Source of the DNA: Atherix ibis
Taxonomy: Eukaryota > Arthropoda > Insecta > Diptera > Athericidae
Direction of reading: 5' to 3'
NCBI GenBank assembly: GCA_958298945.1
Contig: OY282607.1
Coordinates: 88,915,270 to 88,979,269, forward strand
DNA length: 64,000 nucleotides
Shown: in pieces, positions 21,860-33,640 of the stretch
Position numbering within the stretch: the first letter of the stretch is position 1
Layout: each line of letters begins with the position of its first letter
Made by a program: the position numbers and the translations under genes
The notes under the pieces: model-generated
Told to the model about the DNA's origin: nothing
The model's input: the letters and a program-made list of their open reading frames with translations, nothing else
Databases searched by the model: none

Positions 21860-22585
21860 ACAATTTTATCATGCAGATAAATACACAAGAACAACACGTT
21901 TACAAATTTTATTATCAAGATAATCGTTCTCCAATTGCAACTTTTCGTGCGCCTTTTGAAGCTCACTTTCATCTGAGTGGTGCGGTAAATAAACAAAACT
22001 GTCGGTTCTGGTGCGAAGAAAATTCACAAATTATTCATGAACACTAATTACATTCACCTAAATTGACAGTTTGGTGTGGTTTTTGGTCTGGTGGAATCAT
22101 CGATCGGTACTTCTTTCGAAATGAAGATGGTAACACCGTTACTGTCAATGGAGAGCGGTGTAGATCGATGATAACTAACTTTTTATTGCCGAAATTGGAA
22201 GAAGTTGATCTTGAAAATATCTGGTTCCAAGAAGACGGGGCTTTGTGCCACACAGCACGTACAACAACCGAATTATTGCGAGAAAAGTTTGGAGATTCGA
22301 TTATGTCAAGAAATTGTGACATTGAATGTCCTCCAAGAAGTTGTGATTTAACACCATTAGACTATTTCTTGTGGGGTTACAAGTCGTATGTCATGAATAG
22401 CACGTTCAATATTGACTTTAGAAGTTAATATTGAACGTGCTATTCATGACATACGACTTGATTTAGTGGAAAAAGTGCTCGAAAATTGGGTTCATCGAAA
22501 TCGTTCCTGCAAAAGAAAAATTTATTACGGTGCTACCAACATAAAGGGGGGCATCAATAATTTTACGGAGGATTTTGTATTGTAA
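21860..22585 (+). pseudogene. DD41D (rosa-type) mariner-like transposase relic
   Basis: The reading continues through FEAHFHLSGAVNKQNCRFW (the family's SDEAHF box, with the catalytic Asp replaced in APFEAHF), LTVWCGFWSGGIIDRYFF, NTVTVNGERCRSMIT, IWFQEDGALCHTART (second Asp), PPRSCDLTPLDYFLWGY (third Asp), then RLDLVEKVLENWVHRNRSC and a stop at 22583. The spacing between the second and third Asp is 41 residues, the signature of the DD41D group. A stop after NSQIIHEH, the lost first Asp and a foldback at 22381-22459 that replaces coding sequence make it dead. The N-terminal DNA-binding part is missing or unrecognisable upstream. Confidence 0.85.
22381..22459. repeat. Near-perfect foldback within transposase relic
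   Basis: Arms 22381-22416 and 22424-22459 (36 bp, one mismatch) with a 7-nt spacer (tttagaa). The right arm reads as the native coding sequence (VNIERAIHDIRL), whereas the left arm is its inverted copy and translates as nonsense joined to GYKSYVMNS. So the left arm is the inserted copy. Confidence 0.95.
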
Positions 22586-23660
22586 GGCCTTGACGCGATA
22601 GGAATTGGAACCCCAAAAGTTCAATTCCATATGTCCAAATAGGTTCTTTAATTTTATTGTATATTAAAAGTTTACTTTTGATTGTTAGTTTCGAACTTTT
22701 GTGCAGCACTCTAAGAAGTTATAGGGTAACGTACACATATGTTAGCTTCAACCCCTTTTTAGTCTATTATAAGGGTTCTATGTTAATATCTTGTTCAGGT
22801 AAAGTCCCGAGAAACGTACTTTATCATATTGTGGAATCATGTTGCTATTAAGGTTTTCGTTGCCAAAGTGTAAAAGTAATGTGAGCACTTTTCTGTTCAT
22901 TTATGCTCACTCTCCAATCCCTTAAACCAGGATTGAAGGTTGTGGATATGAGATTGTAAATTGTCCGATGCTATGCCAGGATTTGTATAGGTAGCAAGTA
23001 TGGTCCGTGTCATCTGCATTAGTAGAAATGATACCATTAGGATCAGATGGGATATCATGAGTATAAATTTTATATAAAATGGGACCAAAAAAACTACCTT
23101 GTGGGACTCCGGCTGGAATAGGATTTATTTTCCGAGGATTCTGAGTTAACTGCAACTTGGAAATAATGTTGTGAGTGATATGAATTTATGATAAGGTAGT
23201 ACTCGTATGTTGAAGTAAGCAAGCTTTTGAGTTTCCAGAGGAGTTCATGATGAGTTTCCAGAGGAGTTCAGATCAAAAGCCTAATTGGTGATCAGAAATA
23301 AATTTTTCATTAACTAGGAATGGGTAGATTTTTTTAATAGGAGTTTTTCAAAAATCTTACCAAGAATTGGTAAGTGGCTGATAGGTCTATAGGAGGAAGG
23401 AGACTTAATAGTTTTTTTTTGGTTTAGGTATCATTTTAATGACAGTAAATTTCCAGAGTAAGAGAAACTAGATTGTGCGCAGGATACTATTAAAAATGTT
23501 TGTAATTAAAACTAATGCTTTTCGGGAAATTTGCTTCATAATAGGAGCTGTTATTAGATCATAGCCAGGAGTTTTTTCTTATTGGGAAGACGCAGAATTG
23601 TAGATTTAATTTCCGAGGGCTTTAAATTTTTGGAAGGAAGACCTGTTTTGTTCTAAACTT
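22586..23660 (-). mobile_element. Jockey-like retrotransposon, reverse-transcriptase fragment
   Basis: On the minus strand from about 23400: SPSSYRPISHLPILGKIFEK (the fingers motif), LLLKK and, after frameshifts, LITNAFDLN-like words. At 23130-22920: AGVPQGSFFGPILYKIYTHD, then a worn NADDTDHT in place of the ADD box, HIHNLQSWF, and near 22640 KEPIWTYGIELLGF. Many frameshifts and stops. This copy preserves more of the 5' side of the reverse transcriptase than the one at 17 kb and is more distantly related to it. It abuts the DD41D relic. Confidence 0.85.
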
Positions 23661-24304
23661 AAAAATTTAAATTCGGACCATGCATGATTCAAACTAGATG
23701 GTGCCATAAACTACACAACATAACAAATTTTAGCTTTATTAAGTTAAAAAATTCCTGAGGAAGCATAATATCGAGATTTTGTGATGTCAATATTATAATA
23801 ATCTTTAAACTATACTTTTTATATGCGAAAAAATCATCAAAACTTTTCTTAAAATGATGGAATTTTATAAAAAAAATAAAAATTTTTATCAAAATTTGAC
23901 TGTAACGTGCATTAATATTTAACTATAATTTTTAAAGAAAAGATTCGATAATCCTGTATAAATTCTACATTTTATAATAATCAATTTGGCTTATTAAAAA
24001 AAAAAAAACTTTTAACCAAAAACAATTTTCAGACATTTTCAATATTTATACTAAAAGCAACAATTATGATAAAATTTATTTAACCAATTCAGCGTAACTA
24101 ACTTATTATCGTGACTTTATTCGAAATTAAAATTGAATAAATAACCCAAAATTTCAATATAATATTGGGCATATGTTATTATGAAACCAAATAAAACTGC
24201 ATTGATTGCATTGGCAAATTAACAAAAATTTAATAAAAATCTCAAAGTGGTTGAAAACATTCTATAAAAGCAATTTAGAGTAGGAGGCAACTTATCTTGT
24301 GAAT
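23661..24304. other. AT-rich intergenic DNA
   Basis: No gene signal. Confidence 0.5.
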
Positions 24305-24735
24305 ATGTTGTCTGAACGACGATTATCTGAAATTTATAATTCATTTTAAAACGGTCTCGATCCACCATAAAAGGATGATGATCTTAAACCAGCCGAATCT
24401 TATCTAAAAAGACATTCAATAAAACGATTACTACCTGTGTAAGCAATTTTCATTTATCTCAACGTTGTTTATTATTTGTTTTCAGTTTGAATTTGCAAGT
24501 CCCGAAGATACTCACCTTGATAGGAACAAAACTGCTGTCCAGTTCAGCCTACATACAAATTTTTATATCGGAAACTTAGCCGGACAGGTTGGACTGACCA
24601 CCGTAAAAACTTGACTGGACATTGAATTGGTTGCAGTCGGAACGGTGCATGGAACAAGCTCGTTTCGATAAAGTCAACTCGTTTATGGCCTCATCGACAC
24701 GATTTTTTGGAAATAAACGTAAATTTTTTTTTCAA
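24305..24735 (+). pseudogene. Two-exon gene relic, unknown protein
   Basis: Starts ATG (MLSERRLSEIYNSF), then two in-frame TAA codons separate NGLDPP and KDDDLKPAESYLKRHSIKR. The frame runs to a possible donor (CCT|GTGTAAG, 24436/24437) and resumes in phase 0 after a strong acceptor (tttgttttcag, exon from 24486): FEFASPEDTHLDRNKTAVQF, SLHTNFYIGNLAGQVGLTT, then a stop. A one-base frame change carries on as LDWTLNWLQSERCMEQARFD, KVNSFMASSTRFFGNKRK. The residue mix and consistent reading across a 49-bp intron look like a real protein gene that has decayed. The intron argues against a processed retrocopy. I do not recognise the family. Confidence 0.45.
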
Positions 24736-25110
24736 AATCAGAATCAATAAACGGCTATGAATAACTTGTGATAACTTCGAGATGGAGCAGGGATGCATGA
24801 GAATGTAGCCAATAATTTTAACTATTTAACGAAAAGAGATTTTTGATAGTCAGTCTGGATAGATGGTAAGGAGTTTCAAAAATTATAAGCAAAAGGAGGG
24901 AGGAAAAAGTGCATTATTTTAGGTCATGTGTTCAGGATCATATATTGTGTGGGGGCTTGACCAACATTTAAGTCTAAAATTTTTGGCATACAGCCGCATT
25001 GACGTTGATAGTGCAGTGCTGGTACTCGTAATTTAGCGTTAAAACTAAACACATGACAATGGCAAAATGAGCAAAACCTCAAATATTGAACACGAAAAAA
25101 TGGAAATTTA

Positions 25111-25386
25111 TTAGCGAAACTGTTGCGTAAATTCTCGTTTTGGCACCAGGTCGTAATTCTCGAGCACAGCCTGTGATGTTAATTCAGCCTTCCTGGAAAG
25201 TTGACACCGCAGGGTTCCAAATGAACCATTAGCCAGAAATTCTGTCCCGAACGTGTACAGTTGCCACTGACCGAGAATTCCCCATTCTCTATCCAACATT
25301 TACCGGTGCTCCTAGGGCGGCTGGCGGTGGTTGATTTGTGGGGATGACCAGATTGCACATTAGCCTGATAATCTTTCTGGCCCTGC
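25111..25386 (-). pseudogene. Coding exon relic, unknown protein
   Basis: On the minus strand an acceptor-like gtgtatcttgcag precedes GQKDYQANVQSGHPHKSTT, ASRPRSTGKCWIENGE. The frame then loses sense, and a shifted frame gives LGQWQLYTFGTEFLANGSFG, TLRCQLSRKAELTSQAV, LENYDLVPKREFTQQFR and a stop at 25111. The second block has strongly protein-like composition. The two blocks probably belong to one protein broken by a single frameshift near 25270. No family recognised; strand and exon limits are inferred. Confidence 0.4.
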
Positions 25387-28300
25387 AAGATACACTATAA
25401 TGGCAAAGCTCTCTGTTCGGATCCATACGGTGAATAATTCAAGAAGTCACTATAATATTTTAACCTTCATTATCCGGCATTGTTCTTAAATAAATCGAAT
25501 CCTCCAGAGGGAGGAGGTGGAGGCGTTATATACAATATTTTTGTATGAATATCACTTTGGATAATTTCTCTCAATTTGGAATTTTACGAATTGAATTTTT
25601 AATTTCTTATTGGAATGAAATTTTTCTTTTTTTGGCAAAAAGTTTTTTTTCTTTCTTATTCTTTCTTTAAGAAAATGAAATTTAAACTATATTTGCAAAT
25701 GGCACAGGGAAATCTAACTTGAAGCAAGGATCTATAAAAGTTCAAAGTACTAATATCTCGACGAAAGTCGTATAAGTCAACTCGAAGTGAACTTTTGAAT
25801 ATTTCATAACTTTTGAGTTTCGCAAATATTTAAAGAATTGTTCTTGCTTTGGGCAAATTGGTCTCTTCTTAGAAATTTATTTTTCCTATCAAAGTTCGAA
25901 ATTTTCCTTCGCTCATTATTTATTCCTCTTCAGATGCTTTTGTTTTCGTTCTTTTATAGTTATTTTTTGCCATTTTTTTTTTGTGCTCTCATAAAACAGA
26001 TTTAAGGCAAAAGTTTCAATTCAATTACTGGAGGGGTAAAATCCAAATACGTGTGCAGGTATGCGTTAGTGTTGAATGGAATTTGAATGAAGTTTGTAGA
26101 AAGGGGAGATGAACCCTATAAAATACCAACGAAAACTTTTCTTAAGAAATTTAATTTCGTTGTGGAAATTTTTTCTAAATGAATATCAAAAGAAAAAATT
26201 AACTTAGCTTTTCACTTTAGTATTAAGCTAAACCCGTCAGTCAGTCATTCATCCTCCGTCTGACCTTTTTTGATGAAAATTCCGTCACGATATTTCGTTA
26301 AAGCCACTAAAGCTGGGAACTCAAGGACAGCCATAGGACCTATAGCACTTTTATTGTATCCTTTGACCACAGCCGACAGAGGTTATATGAGCGTTCATGT
26401 TCGTAAGGGGGTGGATAAGATTTAATGGGGCTGAACTTTAGGCAACAAATAAATTTCAAAGTAAACAAAATATTTCATTTCTGTACAAGAAGATGGAGTT
26501 GGACATTACGATTATACCAAGTCGTAAAAGTGTATACATTAGCAACCAGGCACACCCTGAAATACGAGCACAGTGTCGGAAATAGTTTCACGTTGTTGCT
26601 TAGTGAAAAAGGAATTCTTTCGGATTTAAGAGGAAAACTTTTTGTTCCGAGATATTCTTTGCTCTTTTGCAAAAGTTTTAATGGCTTGTTGGTTATGTGT
26701 CCGCCTCTGTTATCAGTCCAGCACTTGCTCATATATTCAAGAGGTAACTGTGCACTGAAATTCGGGATGAACTTTTTCCGTTAAGTGTATACGTACACCT
26801 TTGCAATCTTAGATGAGAATAATCTGCCCTGCCATTTCTGTTCACCTCCATAGGCAGCCCTTACTTTCTTCGAAGCAGTTATCGTGCACCAGGGCTATTT
26901 TCTGTTGGTCACCATGCCTACTCCGAGTACTTGGCAACGCAGCAACCTCAGTTAAGCTCGTTCACATTAAATAATAAGTCTCCAAGAAACTAAGAAGATA
27001 TGTGCAAGTTTTCGATAATGTGTTTTCCTTTTTAATGTGTTTTGTAGTATTTTTGTCTTAATACCCCATCATTACGTTTATGCATCCCCTATCCTCATTC
27101 TTTTTCTCCAAAATTTCGTTACTTTAATTTAAGAAAATTCCTTTTTCCAGGCCCAAATAGAGAAGCGTTCAAGTCTAGATTTTCTTTCCATTTTGTATGC
27201 TATACATTTTCACTGGCCACTGGCAGAGTGAAAATATAGCAAAGCATCGCATTAGGTTAGCGTTACGGAAAAATTATCGCAAGCACTTTTAATTATGTAC
27301 GCATTCTTGGAGTTAAGTGTAGTCCTTAAAGTTGTCTTTACCGTTACTTTAAAGTTTCCTTAACGAATGCAAACTTATCAGGAAAGAAAATGTGCTGGGA
27401 AAAGAATAGCCAGAATAATGTACAATTCTGTCAGAATGGGTAGCAATACTTTAGACTTGATTGGAGTGCTGGGGATGCGGCGTTAAATCTTTGTCAGTGC
27501 GAATTGTGTTCTCTTGTTGTTTGCATTGAACAAAAGCTCATTATAAGCTTAGAAAAGTTATTTATCAAAGCTTTATCACTTCGACCAGCCAGCATTCAAC
27601 ACTCCGGAATCCGCGCAATTATTCGCAGCACTTTATGGCACTTAAAATTGTAGGATTGCGGCTTCTCTTTTACTATCGCGAGGAAGTTCGTCTGATGGGG
27701 AGCGATGATAGGAAAGTTGATGTTGCCAGCCGTTCGTTCGATTCCATTTCGGGAGAGTTATAACTGCAGCCAATACGTGGAGTTGTCCTTCTAAAGATTT
27801 ACGAGTAGAATCCTGCACACACTTTTGCCTATGATGAGGCTATTCCAGAGGCTGATGTCTCATGATATTTTGCTTCATGGTTGCTTGTCGGTTTAGACTG
27901 TTAAGTTTTCAAAAATTTCATGGAATGGTGTATCGTCAATAGTCGATTTCCAACAGCCCTTGACTCAACCCACCTTAAAAATCGACCGCTTGTATTATAG
28001 TAGCGCGCCAATTTATCCTTATTTACGAGCGTTTATTTGTTTATTGGCTTATTTCGTAACGTTCACAATTTCTGTAAGCCGTAATACTGGTGCCCCCTAA
28101 GTAAGAGTAGCTGACTGTTTGGATGCCTGAACGCTCAAATGGCTGTTATCGCCGGATTCCACTTGGTCCAGGAATCGTCTATCTATAATGCTTTTCCACG
28201 CCCATTATGTGAACAGATATTGCGTCTGGGATTACACTCTAAGACTCATAAATTTTAACCGAGCTCTGTGTACGTTTAATAATGTATTTGCAGCTGTATT

Positions 28301-29022
28301 CTGTAGTCGTTACATTCGTTCTGTCTAAACCGAAATCCGTAATTAATTGTGCTCAACGAAAGAATTTATTTCACCGTAAATAAATACTACACACAAGTTG
28401 CGTTTACTTGAAGACATTTACATTGTCTGATTTTCATATATTACATCCGGTTTTCATTATATTCTGTAGGAAAAGTACCAAATCCCATATATAAAAAATG
28501 TTATTAATCCAGATTCCCTTTTCTAATTTTATTTTTATCAAATAATTAGGTTACTAAAAAAGCAAATACTTTGAAATACTCAAAATAATTTCCTAAAAAC
28601 AAAAAATAATAATTGGATGTACTCGAATCAGGCTTTATTTTCTATAGAAGACTTTAGGGCCTTAAACTCATTAATACGAGATGGATATGAAGAAAATATT
28701 TACGAGGTGGGGCAGAAAAGTAAGAAGACTGATTATTTGTTCAACAAATTTCTATTATTTTTATCAATTATTGCTGTCTCCTTCAAAATTTTGTCTCTTT
28801 TAGTGATTGGAAGTCTTCAACTGATACCGCGCCAGAATGACATCCTTTTGATTAATTTTGATTTTGAGGTTTAAATTTTTCCTGATTAAAGTTCATTGAT
28901 GGAAAAGGCAATATAAAATACTCGATTGTCATGATGGGGCATCCAAGTTTATGGCTGTAAAAAAAATAGGCCTATTTATGAGCTTTATCATCAGATTCCA
29001 AGTGAAATCATAGGTTTGACCA
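25387..29022. other. Intergenic DNA with unassigned open frames
   Basis: Mixed composition, with the 26.2-28.3 kb part less AT-rich than average. A plus-strand frame at 26425-26784 (119 codons, MGLNFRQQINFKVNK...) and one at 28617-28874 (85 codons, with one hydrophobic stretch FLLFLSIIAVSFKIL) have no recognised domain and no splice or promoter context. Both could be chance. No mobile-element words found. Confidence 0.4.
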
Positions 29023-29082
29023 TAACAGTTCGGCTGAAAAGTTGAGAACCATAACGTCTAGATGGCGCCTCTTGCAAAAATC

Positions 29083-29125
29083 TACTTAATTATCACAAAG
29101 CCCCATGCTTTGTGATAATTAAGTA
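29083..29125. repeat. Perfect 18-bp foldback in mariner 5' leader
   Basis: Arms 29083-29100 (tacttaattatcacaaag) and 29108-29125 are exact complements around a 7-nt loop (ccccatg). Confidence 0.95.
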
Positions 29126-29220
29126 AAATTATTAAAAAATGTAAAATTTGACAGCAATCGGTCGATTGGTTCGTGAGATATAGCATTTTGAGTGGAGCAA
29201 CTTTTGTTATTGAAAAAAAA

Positions 29221-30255
29221 ATGGATAAAGACGAATTTCGTGTATTGATAAAGCATTGCTTTTTGATGAAAAAAAATACAGTGGAAACCAAAGCATGGTT
29301 TGACAAATGTTACCTGGACTCTGCTTCAGCTATTTCAACTGTGGAATTTGGTTTCGTCAATTTCGAACTGGTCGTACGAGCACAGTTGATGCAGAACGCA
29401 GTGGACGCCCAAAAGAGGTGGTGACGGCAGAAAACATCAAAAAAATACACAAAATAATTTTAAATGACCGTAAAGTGAAGTTGAGCGAGATAGCTGAGAC
29501 TCTGAAGATATCGAAAGAGCATTTTGGACATATCCTGCATGAATATTTGGGCATGCGAAAGCTGTGTGCAAAGTGGGTGCCGCGTTAGCTCACTGTGGAC
29601 CAAAAACAACAACGTGTTGATGATTCTGAGCAGTGTTTGGAGCTGTTCAAGCGCAATAAACCAGAATTTTTGCGTCGATATGTGACAATGGATGAAACAT
29701 AGCTCCGTCACTACACTCCAGAGTTCAATTGGCAGTCGGCAGACTGGAGAGCGAGGGACGAACCGAATCCAAAGCGTGGAAAGACGCAACAGTCGGCTGG
29801 CAAGGTGATGGCGTCTGTATTTTGGGATGCGCATGGTATAATATTCATTGACTATCTTCAGAAGGGACAGACGATCAACAGCGACTATTATATAGCGTGA
29901 TTGGATCGTTTGAAGAAAGAAATCGCTAAGAAACGGCCTCATTTGAAGAAGAAAAAAGTGTTGTTTCACCAAGACAATGCACCGTGTCACAAGTCGATGA
30001 AAACGATGGTCAAACTCAATGAATTGGGCTACGAATTGCTTCCCCATCCACCGTATTCTCCAGATCTGGCCCCCAGCGACTTTTTCCTGTTTGCAGACCT
30101 CAAGAGAATGCTCGTTGGCAAGAAATTTAAGACCGATTGCCGAAACTGAGGCCTATTTTGAGGCAAAACCGAAAGAGTACTATAAAAATGGTATCGAAAA
30201 GTTGGAAGATTGCTATAATCGCTGTATCGCCCTCGAAGGCAACTATGTTGAATAA
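29221..30255 (+). pseudogene. mariner transposase (DD34D), multiply broken
   Basis: Starts MDKDEFRVLIKHCFLMKK. A frame change follows to FRQFRTGRTSTVDAERSGRP and ENIKKIHKIILNDRKVKL, SKEHFGHILHEYLGMRKL, AKWVPR then a stop. Next come RRYVTMDET with a stop in place of Trp, GKVMASVFWDAHGIIFIDYL, VLFHQDNAPCHKSMKT (second Asp), YSPDLAPSDFFLFADLKRML (third Asp), and after another frame change AYFEAKPKEYYKNGIEKLE. All three catalytic Asp are still readable, but at least two stops and two frameshifts abolish the protein. It is related to, but clearly distinct from, the 20-kb family. Confidence 0.93.
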
Positions 30256-30324
30256 TAAAAATGAATTTTGCAAAAAAAAATATTTCTACTGTGTTTCGTT
30301 CTAAACTTTTCTGCCGAACTGGTA

Positions 30325-32925
30325 CAAGAGGCCACAGTTTCCTATGTAAAAGTCCCCCTAAAGGGGAATTCCATTTTCAATACGATCTTTTGCTAGAAAA
30401 ATTAATTTAAAAGTAAATTTAAATAATTCAAAACACAAAGTATAAAATTGTAAAATTGAAATTAACTTCGACCAGAATGGTAGAACTTTTTCTTCATACA
30501 TTATCGTCTAGTCAGTCATGCTGTGGTTTGGATATTGGTAATGTTTAAAAATCCCATAAAAATAATAAATTAGGACAATTTTTATGCAAATATCTACAAT
30601 GAATGAATGCAAATATACTCCGTTCGACGATATCGTTTCGTATTGCCATAAATGCTGTTTTGATGACCGCACTTGCCAATTTCAAGTTGAGTGTGGCTAT
30701 TTTTCGAATCGAATGGGCGACTTTTATGTGACATATTTTATAATAGTAATAAAGTAAGAAATTTTTTTTTTCTGTTTGTTTTATTAAGGTTAGCTGTGTG
30801 AGAACGACATGACTTTGTTGTAGATACGAAAAGAGCATTAAATAAAAAAGGAGCCTGAAACTAATGTCCTTTGGTCAGTGCTGTAGTAAAAATTTCGTTT
30901 TACTAGTGGCTGATCCCTTCGTAAAGCCATTAATTTAGTTAAACGCCTCCATACATTTTTTCGACAATTCACTATCCTGTTTTTCTTCTCATCGCATACA
31001 GGCACTTATATCTTCGAATGTTGTTGGGGGTATCGTTGTGCTCCTTTATACATTCTCATATACAAAATACGAATATAACCTTTATGCACCTGCTGCATAC
31101 TTAGTAAGAGAGTAACTTTCACTTTTCCTGGTTTATTTTCTCCCAGTAGTTATCTGACTTGAGCTAACACTTTAGATACAAGCACGTCAGTGCCAACTGT
31201 GGAGAGATTCATGGATTGGTGCAATAAAATCCATATTTTTTTCCCATCGAATATTTCTTTCTTTATTGCATTGATGTTTCCATAAAATTCTTGCAATAAT
31301 TTTTACAGCTTGTTTCGGCATTGTGGGACACTCGAATGTCAACGCTGCCATCGGAATTAATTCAGCGAGTTAATTGGCGACCAAAAGTCCATAACCAGTC
31401 TGCACGAGCTCATTCGAAGTGAATTTTATGCACTTGATGTTGAAGTTTTGACGGTGAATCCATTAAAATGTAAAAATTATACAATTCTAGAGCTTTTGAA
31501 ATTCTGAATTCGCACCGGAACATGTCCAAACTATGTGTTGGGTGACAATCGCTAGCAAATGCATTTCACGGCCAGCCCATATTTGGACAACGATCTTATC
31601 CCAAAATATGCACTCCGAAATCCACACTTACACTTCTTCTCCACCAATAACCGATGATATGGTTCATATTCACTTCACTGGCTTGTGTACAATAATCCAT
31701 CGAAGCCATTTCCAAACTCAGTATGCCGTCGCATCGTGCCATTAGCAAAACGAAGACATTCGCCATGACAATAATTTAATGCACTCGCAAATATATTTTA
31801 TACGAAAATAAACGTTCGACCATGAAAATCGATCGTTAAACGTTTATTATTGCCTTAATATTATAGTTTCAGCCGCCTCTTCATATCAAATAAATGGTAA
31901 TTTTTTTGGTTAATAATTTTTACTCCCCAAACAACACACAAATTCACTGAGTTGCAAATCAAAAAAAAAAAAAAAAAAACTCCACCCGCATATAATTGGT
32001 AAATTTTCCATTTAAACATGATCGTTTTAAAATTCATTTCATTCCATTTCTCTTTTAAAATTATTTGCATTTTTATATTTATGAAATTTACTCATTTTAT
32101 TAACAACTTATTTGTAAATATTTATGACTAAATAAAAGTTATTTACTTTGATAGGTAATTTTTTTAAATTGTTTTTAATATTTTTTCTGTTGTGACGATG
32201 GGGGAGAATGTTTGGGGAGATACTTAAAGTGGAAAATTTATGAAGTAATTCGATATTTAATCACACTTGGTCATTTAATGAAACAGAATATAAATTATGC
32301 CAAAAAAAAACATTGATTTATCGGCATCCAAACTTACATGCAAAATCTCAAGATGCCTGCAGTTAAAAAAAAACTAGTTGCTTTTAGTAGGTCTTAGCGG
32401 TTAAAAAATAAATTATGTCCAAAATAACCCAAAAAAAAAAACGTAAAATCAAATGTCTCAAAATGTATATATTAGAGACAAATCAGGTTGTATATATAAA
32501 TAAATTTTCGGCTTTTGCTGTTTAGTTGATAAATAAAAATAGAAAAAAATAGACTTTCTTGTCAGGATCATAAAATTAAAAAATACCTCAGAAAGTAGAG
32601 ATAAAAAATGTTCATTTTTAGAGAAATTCAGTTTGCAGCTATTTATTATTGCCATTTAATAAAATACCATATTTCAGGACCTTATGCATGGCGAAGCTTA
32701 TAAATAAAAACTTTAATTAAAATAAAATGTTATCCAATTTATACTTTAAAAAATAATTTTTTAATTAATTATATTGTCTATAATTTGCCATTTAAATAAT
32801 TGCCATAACACGTTTTCCAGAACTCGCTTCTTTCGAAGTTAGTTTTGATGACCTCTGCACATAGTTCGGATTGTAATTCGGCCTCTGTTGGGGTATGTTA
32901 TTTCTTAAATACTCTAAAATTTTAA
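30325..32925. other. Intergenic DNA
   Basis: Includes a less AT-rich, weakly coding-like stretch at 31310-31790 with no stable frame or recognised domain, poly-A runs near 31960, and low-complexity sequence to 32900. Confidence 0.45.
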
Positions 32926-33640
32926 AATTATGTGAATTAACACAATTTTTGATGTAGCTTCAGACCAACGGCGTCAAATCGCATGATCTTGGAGCTCAGC
33001 TGACATCACCAAATTTCGAAAGTATGCGTCCTGGGAAGTTTTTATTGTTGAAACCACCTATTTTATTCAGGATAAAAAAAAAATTATTATACGGACATAG
33101 TACTCAGAATTAACGGTAACGGTTTTCTTAATTTTTCTTTCATTTTTACAGAATTCTTCAACTACAACAAGCAAATTTGAATAATAGTAACAATTAACAT
33201 GAATGGTTGTGGAGAGTAAACATCCATTGAAGTTTCTCCTGCTAGAGTTAGTATTTTAATAAATCATGCAACCAATGCTCTAAAGTTTAAAAATTATATG
33301 AATTCACACAATTTTTTATATAGCCTCAGACCAATGGCGTCAAATCGCATGATCTTGGACCACAGTTGACGTTACCGAATTTTGAAAGTATGCATGCGTC
33401 TTGCAAAATTAAGCTCTTTTGTTGAAATCACCTATTTTGTTTTGATTAAAATTTTAAAGTTTAGAATAAAAAAAATGGTTATTATAAGCCCACAGTACTT
33501 ATAATTAATGGTAACGGTCTCTTTTGTTTTTCTTTAATTTTTACAGATATCTTCAACTACAATAAGCAGATTTGAATAATAGTAACAATTAACATGAATA
33601 GTTGTCGAAATTTTTCTTACTAGCGTGTGCTTATGTTAAG
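32926..33640 (-). repeat. Duplicated Jockey 3' end (two units of about 364 bp)
   Basis: Unit 1 starts near 32926 and unit 2 near 33290. Both carry in order 'acacaatttttgatgtagc' or its variant, 'ggcgtcaaatcgcatgatct', a 'tagtactcagaattaa' variant, and the 'acaagcaaatttgaataata' variant. The second unit runs on into the reverse-transcriptase part at higher coordinates, so unit 1 is the added copy or a second 5'-truncated insertion. Confidence 0.8.

Larger units (their letters stand above)
29023..30324 (+). mobile_element. mariner transposon, inactivated, second family
   Basis: Inverted ends: 'cagttcggctgaaaagttga' near 29026 and the complement of 'ccagttcggcagaaaagttt' ending at 30322, each beside TA (29023-29024 and 30323-30324). 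Length is 1.3 kb with the transposase on the plus strand. The ends differ at several positions, so this insertion is older than the one at 20 kb. Its 5' leader holds a foldback (29083-29125). Confidence 0.9.

Noticed and set aside
26425..26784. 119-codon plus-strand frame as a gene
   Set aside because: No recognisable domain, no splice or promoter context, and an overlapping antisense frame of similar quality; kept only as a note in the intergenic entry.
29460..30047. 195-codon minus-strand frame
   Set aside because: Antisense of the mariner transposase relic, whose motifs are unmistakable on the plus strand.
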